In this document: in pieces, positions 7,160 to 16,200 of the stretch
Numbering within the stretch: position 1 is the stretch's first letter
Layout: each line of letters begins with the position of its first letter
Source of the DNA: Berkiella sp050247135
GTDB taxonomy: Bacteria > Pseudomonadota > Gammaproteobacteria > Berkiellales > Berkiellaceae
Assembly: GCA_050247135.1 (NCBI GenBank)
Contig: JBFWUT010000014.1
Location: 1 to 64,000 of the forward strand
Reading direction: 5' to 3'
Length of the DNA: 64,000 bases
The notes under the pieces: model-generated
Database searches by the model: none
What the model was told of the DNA's origin: nothing
The model's input: only the letters and a program-made list of their open reading frames with translations
Translations under genes and position numbers: made by a program

Positions 7160-8767
7160 TTGTCAAAATCCGTAGCGTTTCACAAATCTGACCTTCAGGA
7201 ATACTTGTGGCAATCGTTACAGCTCTTTAACCTCTATCGGGTCTTGCTTGTCGTTGGCTTTGTGGGTTTGACTAAATTCAATCTTGATGCGCAGTTTTTT
7301 GGTGTGGTTAATAAGCCACTGTACCAGCAAACTTGCATGTTCTACTCCTGTTTCAGTTTGTTTTTTTTAGTCTGCTCCGTTTTTGTTAAACGCGCCTATT
7401 CCCTACAAGCCAATATTCCCATTTTCGTTGATGTCGTCGCCTTAGTCATTTTAATGCATGCAACCGGTGGCATTATCTCTGGAGTGGGCATTTTACTGAT
7501 TATCATCGTGGCCGCACACAGCTTACTGTTTCCTGGCAAGTATTCCCTATTAAGCGCCGCGGTTGCAGCTATTTTGCTGATTTTCGAACAAAGTTATAGC
7601 TTTCTATCTCAAAAAGTCGCCTTTAACTTATACACGCAAGTCGGGTTACTGGGCTGTGCCATTTTTATTACTTCTTTAGTGACGAATATGTTGTCTTTGC
7701 GCGTCAGACGCAGTCAATTAATCGTTGAAAGCCAGGCACAACAGTTAGCTACTTCCCAACAATTGAATGCGCATATTATTTCCGCTATGCATGCTGGGGT
7801 ATTGGTTTTTGATCAACAATATAACATCCGTTTAATTAATGTTGCTGCCAGAACGCTGCTTGATTTTGAAACAACCCTGCAACACAATACGTTGTTTGAA
7901 CTCCCTGAAAATTTCCAGCAATGCTTTGCGACATGGCAAAGAGAAGGAAAAAATATCCTCATATTACCCAATACGCCCAATGGTCAAAATCTACGACTCA
8001 GTTTTCATCCCTTAGGTAAAGACTTGCCCTCTGGAACACTGGTATTTCTTTACGATCTTGAATCTGAAACCCGCCAAGCCCAAGATTTAAAACTCGCCTC
8101 GTTGGGACATTTAACCGCCAATATTGCTCACGAATTACGCAATCCCTTGGGAACAGCATCTCATGCTGCGCAATTGTTAGCAGAATCACAAACTCTGTCG
8201 ATTGAAGATCAGCATTTAGTCAAAATGATTAAGCAACATTGCGACAGAATGAATACGGTGATCCAAAACGTGCTATCACTGTCAGGCCGTAAAGCAGCCA
8301 GAACTCAAGCGATTGAGTTGATCTCTTGGCTTGAACAATTTATTAAAGATCTCACCGTACAAAATATTGGCATCCCGAAAGTGACCTTGGAATATGACAA
8401 AAGAGATTTAATTATTAATATGGATCCTAGCCAATTAACACAAATTCTCATTAACTTATGTGAGAATGGTCTTCGCTATAGTTACCGTAAAAATGGCCAT
8501 GCCTCTCTCACCTTACGAGTGCAAACAACCGACTCACCCCCCACGATACTGTTAGATATTATCGATAATGGCGAAGGGATCACTACAGAAATTGCTAAAC
8601 ACATTTTTGAACCTTTTTTCTCTACCGAAAATAACGGCTCAGGACTTGGTTTATATATCGCAAAGGAATTAAGCCAAATGAATGGCACTCGCCTTGATTA
8701 TGTGCCTTCAACGCAGATTGGAACACAATTTAGACTGACTATCCCTAAAGGAGAGGCCAACGCATGA
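7160..8767 (+). CDS. pilS: Sensor histidine kinase PilS
   Basis: PilS is the inner-membrane kinase that phosphorylates PilR and controls type IV pilin transcription. The 535-residue product has about six N-terminal membrane helices (residues 25-180) without a large periplasmic loop, a PAS-like region (about 200-300), and the HisKA H-box LTANIAHELRNPL with the phospho-accepting His324. The HATPase domain shows the N box (LINLCENGLRYS), IDNGEGI and GSGLGLYIAKEL. The start is TTG at 7160, supported by AAAGGAG 7 bp upstream. Its stop overlaps the pilR start by 4 bp (ATGA). Confidence 0.93.
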   Translation: MSKSVAFHKSDLQEYLWQSLQLFNLYRVLLVVGFVGLTKFNLDAQFFGVVNKPLYQQTCMFYSCFSLFFLVCSVFVKRAYSLQANIPIFVDVVALVILMHATGGIISGVGILLIIIVAAHSLLFPGKYSLLSAAVAAILLIFEQSYSFLSQKVAFNLYTQVGLLGCAIFITSLVTNMLSLRVRRSQLIVESQAQQLATSQQLNAHIISAMHAGVLVFDQQYNIRLINVAARTLLDFETTLQHNTLFELPENFQQCFATWQREGKNILILPNTPNGQNLRLSFHPLGKDLPSGTLVFLYDLESETRQAQDLKLASLGHLTANIAHELRNPLGTASHAAQLLAESQTLSIEDQHLVKMIKQHCDRMNTVIQNVLSLSGRKAARTQAIELISWLEQFIKDLTVQNIGIPKVTLEYDKRDLIINMDPSQLTQILINLCENGLRYSYRKNGHASLTLRVQTTDSPPTILLDIIDNGEGITTEIAKHIFEPFFSTENNGSGLGLYIAKELSQMNGTRLDYVPSTQIGTQFRLTIPKGEANA

Positions 8768-10080
8768 CGCCCCCACTTGCATTAGTGATTGATGATGAGC
8801 CTGATATTTGCCAGCTATTAGAAATCACACTCAAGAGAATGTCGATTGATGCGCTATCAGTGAACAGTATCAAAGAAGCAAAAAAAGTGCTTGCTCATAA
8901 AAATTTCGATATCTGTCTCACTGACATGCGCTTAGGTGATGGTGATGGGCTAGATTTGGTCTCTTATGTGCAAAATAACTATCCTCAACTACCCATCGCT
9001 GTGATCACAGCACACGGCAACATGGAAACCGCTGTCAAAGCACTTAAGTTGGGAGCCTTTGATTTTATTTCTAAGCCGATTGATTTAACTCAATTGCGTG
9101 ACATCGTACTTGGCGCACTGAAAATCCATGAAGCTTCTTTGAACTTTCCTAATGATGAATTAATTGGCCAATCAGCTGTATTTCACACTTTGCGAGAACA
9201 AATTGCTAAACTGGCCCGTTCACAAGCGCCTATTTATATCAGTGGCCCTTCTGGTTGTGGCAAAGAACTGGTTGCCAGAATCATTCATCAAAGTGGCCCA
9301 CGTTCCGATGGTCCCTTTATTCCAGTTAATTGTGGAGCTATCCCTCAAGAATTAATGGAGAGTGAATTTTTTGGTTTTCTCAAAGGAAGCTTTACTGGAG
9401 CCAACACTGATAAAATCGGATTTTTTCAAGCTGCGCATAAAGGTACTCTCTTTCTTGATGAAGTTGCTGATTTGCCCTTGGCAATGCAGGTTAAATTACT
9501 ACGCGCTATTCAAGAAAAAGCCATTCGCCCCTTGGGAAGCAATAAGGAAATCTCATTGGACGTGCGCATCTTATGTGCCACTCATAAAAATTTGCAGCAA
9601 TTAGTACAACAAAATCAGTTTAGACAAGATTTATTCTATCGACTCAATGTCATTGAGTTAAAAGTACCGAGCCTGCAAGAGCGCAAAGAAGATATTCCTT
9701 TGCTCACTCAGCATATTTTAAGCAAAATTGCCGTCAATGCTGGCACCCAAACTCCAGGTATTGATAACGAAGCGCTGTCTTTGTTGAATCAATATGATTT
9801 CCCAGGAAATATTCGCGAATTAGAAAATATCCTTGAACGGGCTTATACCTTAAGTGATGGTAAACATATCCATTTTAAAGATTTGCATTTACCACACCAA
9901 GCAAAGCCAAAAATGACCAAACAAGAACTCCCTCTAGATGATTATTTAATATCCATGGAACGGCAAGTCATCATTGATGCTTTAGAAAAATCCCATGGTA
10001 ACAAAACAGCGGCGGCTAAGTTATTAGGCTTAAGTTTTAGGACTCTGCGTTACCGGTTAAAGAAATTGGGTCTAGAGTGA
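8764..10080 (+). CDS. pilR: Sigma-54-dependent response regulator PilR
   Basis: PilR is an NtrC-type activator that works with RpoN, classically to drive major pilin transcription. The 438 residues contain a receiver domain with phospho-acceptor Asp54 (LTDMRLGDG). An AAA+ domain follows with Walker A GPSGCGKE (160-167), the sigma-54 contact loop GSFTGA (207-212) and Walker B LFLDEVAD. A Fis-type HTH closes the protein (NKTAAAKLLGLSFRTLRYRL). No major pilin gene or convincing -24/-12 promoter is visible in this window, so its main target is probably elsewhere. Confidence 0.95.
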   Translation: MTPPLALVIDDEPDICQLLEITLKRMSIDALSVNSIKEAKKVLAHKNFDICLTDMRLGDGDGLDLVSYVQNNYPQLPIAVITAHGNMETAVKALKLGAFDFISKPIDLTQLRDIVLGALKIHEASLNFPNDELIGQSAVFHTLREQIAKLARSQAPIYISGPSGCGKELVARIIHQSGPRSDGPFIPVNCGAIPQELMESEFFGFLKGSFTGANTDKIGFFQAAHKGTLFLDEVADLPLAMQVKLLRAIQEKAIRPLGSNKEISLDVRILCATHKNLQQLVQQNQFRQDLFYRLNVIELKVPSLQERKEDIPLLTQHILSKIAVNAGTQTPGIDNEALSLLNQYDFPGNIRELENILERAYTLSDGKHIHFKDLHLPHQAKPKMTKQELPLDDYLISMERQVIIDALEKSHGNKTAAAKLLGLSFRTLRYRLKKLGLE

Positions 10081-10541
10081 TCTCCCGAATACGCGGCACA
10101 ACCTTACTTGAACTACTAGTGACTTTATTGATTGCTAGTGTCTTACTCTTATTTTGTTGTCATTATCATTCATTTACAGCCTCACTCAGCAATGAGGCCG
10201 ATGCACATCGCTTTTTTCGTACTCTGGCTTTTGCCCGTTCAAAAGCCATTCATGACAACCAAATGGTATCTGTTTGTCCAACCTTAGATCAGGTTGAGTG
10301 TTCACATGATTGGTCACAGGGATACATGGTTTTTTATCACTCTCAAAAAACACGACAAGTTAAACTATTGCGTTTTGAACAAAATAGTCCTTTAACTCAT
10401 ATTCAGAGCAAAAATGTGCCCTTATTACAATTTTCCAGCGATGGCCGGTGCTTAAATCGGGCTACTTTTACTATTCAAGCAAGACAAACTTTCAGACTGG
10501 TTGTTTACGATAGCGGACGAATTCGCTTATCTACCTCTTGA
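10077..10541 (+). CDS. FimT/GspH-family minor pilin
   Basis: A 154-residue prepilin-like protein. Its class III leader ends in Gly followed by TTLLELLVTLLIASVLL: position +1 is Thr instead of the usual Phe, but the assembly-critical Glu at +5 is kept. The rest resembles GspH/FimT domains (AFARSKAIHDNQMVSVCP, then a two-Cys C-terminal sheet ending in DSGRIRLS). FimT proteins have been linked to DNA binding during natural transformation in other gammaproteobacteria; whether that applies here is inference. It starts at a GTG that overlaps the pilR stop by 4 bp, an unusually tight link of regulator and pilin. Confidence 0.8.
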   Translation: MISRIRGTTLLELLVTLLIASVLLLFCCHYHSFTASLSNEADAHRFFRTLAFARSKAIHDNQMVSVCPTLDQVECSHDWSQGYMVFYHSQKTRQVKLLRFEQNSPLTHIQSKNVPLLQFSSDGRCLNRATFTIQARQTFRLVVYDSGRIRLSTS

Positions 10542-10573
10542 TAGCTCGGCTAAGATGCACTATTTACTGAAGT

Positions 10574-11113
10574 ATGAAGACAATTAAATTAAAGCGTGGC
10601 TTTACGCTCATTGAGTTGTTGATAACCATTCTCGTTTTGGTTATTGTGATGGCTATTGCTATTCCCTCATTCAATGCTGTAATTCAAAATAATCTCACGG
10701 TTGCCACCAGCAACGATATGATTATCTCTTTGAATTATGCCCGTTCAGAAGCCATAAAACGCGCAGCCAATGTCTCGCTCTGCCCTGCTGCTGATCAAAA
10801 TTTTAACAGCTGTGGCAATGATTGGAATCAAGGATGGATTATTTTTCTCAACCCCAATGTAAACTCGAATTACTCATCTGGTAATTCATCTCAACTTTTA
10901 CTTCGTACGCATAGCATTTCTGGCTCTAACCCTGGTATTACCACAACACCCAGCACTTCTTTAGCCAATTACAATAGTGCAGGTTTTGCTGGCACTAATA
11001 CCAGTAATTTAACATTTACGATTAGCGCAACCGGCTGTTCTGGCCCCTATAAACGAACTCTCGATATTTCTATGACTGGTCGAGTCACTGTCACCAAAAG
11101 CAATTGCCCATAA
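10574..11113 (+). CDS. fimU: FimU/GspH-family minor pilin
   Basis: A 179-residue minor pilin with a canonical class III leader (MKTIKLKRG then FTLIELLITILVLVIVMAIAIP, Glu5 present). The globular domain has the FimU/GspH hallmarks NYARSEAIKRAANVSLCP and WNQGWIIFLNP, plus a C-terminal Cys pair. In Pseudomonas FimU is part of the tip/priming complex with PilVWX, PilE and PilY1, and the gene order here supports the same role. FimT and FimU are paralogues and could exchange names; this one has the more canonical leader. Confidence 0.8.
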   Translation: MKTIKLKRGFTLIELLITILVLVIVMAIAIPSFNAVIQNNLTVATSNDMIISLNYARSEAIKRAANVSLCPAADQNFNSCGNDWNQGWIIFLNPNVNSNYSSGNSSQLLLRTHSISGSNPGITTTPSTSLANYNSAGFAGTNTSNLTFTISATGCSGPYKRTLDISMTGRVTVTKSNCP

Positions 11114-11135
11114 GTATTTGATGATAGGTTTTGTT

Positions 11136-11250
11136 CTTTCCATTTTGGCTTTATGCTTTGTTGCCTGCGCCATCTCACATCAGTCATGTATTTACATACA
11201 CTCCTTCGTTCGATGTCTTAGCGCCTTGCCTAAAACCAAACGGGTTCGAG
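11136..11250 (-). repeat. Dispersed intergenic repeat, full-length (copy 2)
   Basis: A 115 bp element in the opposite orientation to copies 4 and 5. It begins CTTTCCATTTTGGCTTTATG and ends with CCTTGCCTAAAACCAAAC and GGGTTCGAG. The centre holds a small dyad (ATGTA/TACAT) followed by CACTCC. It occupies most of the fimU-pilV gap and contains no plausible gene. Confidence 0.7.
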
Positions 11251-11353
11251 CACCTTTTATCGGCTGTTTAATTGACCCCATCTTGAATTGTGCATAAGGG
11301 ATCCTTTCTTTTATAAACTATTATTAAGCTACCCTGTGAAATGGAATAAAGCG

Positions 11354-11941
11354 ATGCACAGAGATCAATCAGGCTTTACCTTACTAGAAGTGCTCATTGC
11401 CGTGGTCGTTTTTTCAATAGGACTACTTGGCTTAGCTAGCTTACAAGTAATGGGGCTGCGATTAAATCACGATTCGCTCCTGAGAACGGTCGCAACCATT
11501 CAAGCGAACGATATGGCCGATAGAATGCGCACCAATGTCGCTGCAACCTCGCAAGGCGCCACCAGTCCTTATAATAATCCCTCAAAAGCAGCGACCGGCA
11601 ATCCCAATTGTCTAGGTAAAGATTCCTCTGGTAATACCGCTGACGTCTCATGCGACGCAAACCAAATGGCTCGTCACGATTTTTACGAATGGTATGCCAA
11701 CATTTCGGGTGCTGGCGCAACTAGCTGGGCGCCTGCCACGGTCGCAGCGCTGCCATCTGGCACTGGCGTTGTGTGCATTGACAGTACACCCAATGATGGG
11801 ACACCCAGTAACCCCGCTTGTGACAATGTCATTACCACTGCGGGTAAGCCGATTTTTGCGATCAAAGTATGGTGGGTTGAAAGAATTGATGCCACAAGTC
11901 CCGGCGCAACTCGCCGCTATGTGATGAGTTTTTCATTATGA
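11354..11941 (+). CDS. pilV: Type IV pilus minor pilin PilV
   Basis: A GspI/PilV-type minor pilin. The start is set at the ATG at 11354 so that the leader is MHRDQSG followed by FTLLEVLIAVVVFSIGLLGLASLQ, the standard PilV N-terminus with Glu5; upstream in-frame GTG and ATG codons would add an atypical extension. The mature protein is about 188 residues, with paired cysteines in the globular domain and a C-terminal WVERIDATSPGATRRYVMSFSL strand. It overlaps pilW by 4 bp. The cassette order fimU-pilV-pilW-pilX-pilY1 is that of Pseudomonas. Confidence 0.88.
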   Translation: MHRDQSGFTLLEVLIAVVVFSIGLLGLASLQVMGLRLNHDSLLRTVATIQANDMADRMRTNVAATSQGATSPYNNPSKAATGNPNCLGKDSSGNTADVSCDANQMARHDFYEWYANISGAGATSWAPATVAALPSGTGVVCIDSTPNDGTPSNPACDNVITTAGKPIFAIKVWWVERIDATSPGATRRYVMSFSL

Positions 11942-12738
11942 GAACGAACATGATGCAACAACAGCACTGCCAAGGTTTTTCACTGATTGAAGCAATGATA
12001 GCGATTGTTCTTAGCTTGATTTTGCTTGCTGGTGTTTTGCAAATATTTTTGAATAACAAAAATATCTACAATTTGGGAACTGGCTTTTCACAACTGCAAG
12101 AAAATGGTCGCTTTACGAGTGCTTATATGGCACGCACCATCCGTTTTGCAGGATACCGCTCAACCCCTGCTACCGGCAATTTTCCATCCATGACCACTAC
12201 CTATCCAACATCGGCTTCCTACATCACAGGAACAAGCAATAATGGCCAAAACGGCAGCGATACGTTTACCATTCGCTATCAAGGTAGTGGTGATGGCGCA
12301 GGGAATCCTGATGGTACTGTTAGGGATTGCCTGAATAGGCCGATTGATGCCAACGTTATCGCCACCAATACCTTTTCATTGACTGCCAATAATGAACTGC
12401 AATGCCAAGCTGTTAACGCCAGCGCCTCACCCTCCAACAGCACCCAAGTGCTGATTAATGGTGTTGAAAATATGCATGTGCTTTATGGTGAAGATCTGAA
12501 TAATGATAATACCGCCGATCGGTACGTTGGCATTAATTTCCCTGGCCTCAATTTGAGCAAAATCGTTAGTATGCGTTTAAGCTTGCTGCTCAAATCCGAT
12601 GAAGCGATTAAGCCAACAGCCACCAGTATTACCTACAACCTATTAGGCACCACTTATACCCCTACAGCTGATCAATTTTTGCGCCAACAAGTAACTTTTA
12701 CTGTTTTACTCAGAAATCAGGTGTCAAAACCGTTTTAG
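11938..12738 (+). CDS. pilW: Type IV pilus minor pilin PilW
   Basis: A 266-residue GspJ/PilW-type minor pilin. The leader ends QGFSLIEAMIAIVLSLILL with Glu5 present, followed by the PilW signature LQENGRFTSAYMARTIRFAGYR. The globular domain contains GEDLNNDNTADRY, an Asp/Asn-rich loop that is repeated in the second PilW-like gene at 17423. It is part of the tip complex with FimU, PilV, PilX, PilE and PilY1. A strong GGAGGG ribosome site for pilX follows directly after its stop. Confidence 0.9.
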   Translation: MRTNMMQQQHCQGFSLIEAMIAIVLSLILLAGVLQIFLNNKNIYNLGTGFSQLQENGRFTSAYMARTIRFAGYRSTPATGNFPSMTTTYPTSASYITGTSNNGQNGSDTFTIRYQGSGDGAGNPDGTVRDCLNRPIDANVIATNTFSLTANNELQCQAVNASASPSNSTQVLINGVENMHVLYGEDLNNDNTADRYVGINFPGLNLSKIVSMRLSLLLKSDEAIKPTATSITYNLLGTTYTPTADQFLRQQVTFTVLLRNQVSKPF

Positions 12739-12750
12739 GAGGGTAACAAA

Positions 12751-13281
12751 ATGAAAGCCAATCTATCTATTGCTTCACAAAAAGGCATGGTGCTTGTGGT
12801 TGGACTCATTTTCTTGATGATCCTAACTCTGATCGGTGTTTCTGCCATGAACTCAACCGCTTTAAGCGAAAAATTAACACAAAATCTTCGCGATACCACC
12901 GCTGCCTTTGAAGCCGCCGAAGCTTCTATGACCGATGGAGAAGCCTGGTTGCAAGTACAAACAGCAGCCCCCACGGCAGTGGTCACCTGCACGAGCAGTC
13001 CTTGTAAGGTTTGGGCAGCAAATACTCTAGGTACCGTTTATCAACAACCGAGCAGTTGGTGGCAATCCAATGCCACTAATTTCTCCAGCACACTGTATGG
13101 CGTGGCTGCTCAACCTCAATACATTATTGAGTTTCACTCTTTCGTTCCCTATGAATTATCACCACAAACACTTGGCAAAGGGCAAGGGTACTATTTTTAC
13201 CGCGTTAATGCTCGAGGTACAGGTGCGACCTCAAATGCACAAGTGAATTTACAATCCATCTATGTAACGCAGTTTAATTAG
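12751..13281 (+). CDS. pilX: Type IV pilus minor pilin PilX
   Basis: A 176-residue PilX-type subunit. The leader reads SQKG then MVLVVGLIFLMILTLIGVSAMNS, followed by the family segment ALSEKLTQNLRDTTAAFEAAEASMTDGE. Position +5 of the mature protein is Val, not Glu. Loss of Glu5 is a known feature of GspK-like tip subunits, so it fits a position at the very top of the pseudopilus-like priming complex. It has a strong AGGAGGGTAAC ribosome site. The stop directly abuts the pilY1 leader. Confidence 0.85.
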   Translation: MKANLSIASQKGMVLVVGLIFLMILTLIGVSAMNSTALSEKLTQNLRDTTAAFEAAEASMTDGEAWLQVQTAAPTAVVTCTSSPCKVWAANTLGTVYQQPSSWWQSNATNFSSTLYGVAAQPQYIIEFHSFVPYELSPQTLGKGQGYYFYRVNARGTGATSNAQVNLQSIYVTQFN

Positions 13282-13290
13282 GTGATTATC

Positions 13291-16200
13291 ATGAACATAA
13301 CAACAAGAATTGTTCTCGGCGGCTTACTCAGCATAATGGGAACGCAATCTTACGGTGCTCTTTTGAATTTGAGTCAAACGCCTCTGTTCACAGCGACCTA
13401 TGTTGCCCCGAATATATTTTTTGAACTTGATGACTCAGGCTCTATGGACTGGGAAGTCACCGTGAAGCCTTATTGGAATTTTTGTTCTTACGATCCCAAT
13501 GCTACCGGTAATTACTCCTTTTCACAATGCGGCGGCATCGTGGCGAATGATGGACTCATTCGCAGTTACGGCAATGGTGATTATCGCTATTTCACTTATA
13601 TTTTTAATACCAGTGACAATTTATATCGAGATGATTGTAATAATTCTGATTACAACTCAATACAATCATGCTCTAGTGCGGGCGATAAAGAATGGCGAGT
13701 TTATTCTTCTGATTTGAATTCAATTTATTATAACCCCAGCACCAATTACACCCCCTGGGTAGGCGCGTGTACCAATGCTGGTGCTAGTTGTGCAAATGCC
13801 AGCTTTAGTGCGGCCCGTAGTAATCCTCGTGAAAGCACTACGGGTTATACTCAGACTCGCGATCTCTCGGGCACCTATTATGAGGTGTGGATTGATGACC
13901 GTGGCTATGACCCTGCTGATGGCCGGCCACTTCGCGCCTTTTCCCTGAATGCTACCAGTACCCCCAATGGTGAAATTGATTTGTGGGATAGCCATGTCAA
14001 AATTCAATTTAACTCCAGTAATGTCAAAGTGTACCGTTCAACCTATATACCCACGGTTTTTAACATCGGCGAAACTGAAACTCTTCAAGCCACGCTCTCT
14101 GGGAGTAGCTGTTATAACGTGCTGGGCAGTGCTGATTTAGTACGACAAGTGGCCAGTGGGGTTTTAGCTTACACCAGCACTGGCGCAGCGGGTTGCCGCA
14201 CTATTGCCGATGCTAAAACTAACATGGCAAACTGGTATCAATACGGCCGTCGCCGCTCTTTTGCCGCTAAAAATGCCATCGGTAATATCGTTTCTCGCTT
14301 TCCCAATTACCGCTACGGTATTAATGTCATCAATAACACGGATAACTTTTTTATCGAAGTCCCTGCCAGCACAGTCACTGATTATACTAGTTTTAATGCG
14401 AATTTGCTGACTTCGCTTTATAAGTTTGACTGGGATGCGCTTGGCACCCCTTTGCGTGCGGGTTTAGCCAGAGCAGGGGAATATTACAAAAATGCCCTGA
14501 CAGGCAAAGCCAATCCCATTGTTTATCCTTGCCAACAAAACTATACCATTCTGTTTACGGATGGTTATTGGAATGATAATAACAACGTCATTCCGCAAAT
14601 TGGTGATAATGACTACGACGGGATAGCAAAAACGCTTGCGGATGTGGCGCGTTATTACTATTTAACTGATCTTAGCCCTTTGGCGAATCAGGTCATACCC
14701 AATGCCTATGACCCAGCAACTTACCAACACATGGTGACTTTTACGGTTGGCTTCGGGGTAGCAGGTTTACTGCAAGATACCGATGGTGATGGCTGGCCCA
14801 ACCCACCTTTGGCCACCAATGGCAATTGGGGCAACCCTTATAATAGTGATGCTGAAAAAGTCGACGATTTATGGCATGCCGCTTTTGACAGCAAAGGAGC
14901 CTATTTAAGTGCACAAGATGCCAGCAGCATTACCGATTCGCTCACCAAAGTTTTATCCAATATAGCCGATCGTAGTGCCTCAGCAGCACCTGTGGCGCAA
15001 AATTCCACCGTCTTAAATAGTAGCTCACAAGTGTATCAAGCGATTTTTAATACCAATAGTTGGACAGGTGATCTGCTCGCTTTCCCGATTGGTGTCGACA
15101 ACCAACTGGCCACAACTGCCGCCTGGAGTGCTGCTTGTGTCTTGACGGGAGGCAATTGTGCGCAAACTTCAACTACCTACCCTGGGATCTTGGCAACGAA
15201 CCGCGTTATTATTACTCGAAATTACAGCGGCGCCAATAACGGGATTGCCTTTCGTTGGCCCAGCAACTATACCACCTACAAAGTGAGTGGCTCCTTACCC
15301 ACTAATTTAGCGGAAATTTTAGGCAACGCTCCTTATTCTCCTAATACCACAGTCACTGCTGAAGTGAGTGCCAATCAAGCCTATGGCCAACAATTGGTCA
15401 ATTATCTGCGTGGCGATCGCTCTCAAGAAGCCATTAAAAAAGCGACTTATAGCTTCAGAGATCGCAACAGTATTTTAGGCGACATCGTCAACTCTTCGCC
15501 CATGTATGTGGGGCCGCCTGCTCGCATATTTCCAGACAATCTCGAATCAAGCCCTTATAGCACCTTTAAAACAACATATAGTAACCGTGCTCCGATTATC
15601 TATGTCGGTGCAAATGACGGCATGTTACATGGCTTCTCTGCCATCGATGGCGCCGAAAAGATAGCTTATGTTCCAGGTGCCAGACAAGTTTACGACAAAT
15701 TACCTTCTCTGAGCGTCTCTCCTTACTCACATGTGTATTTCAGTGACGGCTCGCCAATTGAAAGTGATGTGTTTTACAGTGGCGCATGGCATACGATGCT
15801 TGCATCAGGTTTAGGTAACGGTGGGCAAAGCTTATTTGCCCTGGATATTACCAACCCTACGCAATTCACTGAAAGCAATGCAGCTAATCTCTACCTGTTT
15901 GAATTTAGTGATTTAAATGATCCTGATTTTGGTTATATCCAAGGACAACCCATTATTGCCAAAGTACGCACCAGTGCTACCACCAGCAAATGGGCGATTA
16001 TTGTCAACAACGGTTATAACAGTACTCAAGCCGATGGTAGTGCCAGCACTACCGGTAAAGCCTGCTTATTTATTTTATTTATTGAACAAGGCATCAATGG
16101 GACTTGGGTTGCAGACAACAATTACATTAAAATTCCGGTGGGTTCATCCAGCTTAAGCAATCCAAATGGTCTCAGCACCCCTTATGCGGTTGACATTGAT

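Noticed and set aside
6628..11353. Search for a sigma-54 (-24/-12) promoter for the pilin cassette
   Set aside because: No TGGCAC-N5-TTGC type sequence with correct spacing was found in the gaps at 6628-6807, 7054-7159, 10542-10573 or 11114-11353.
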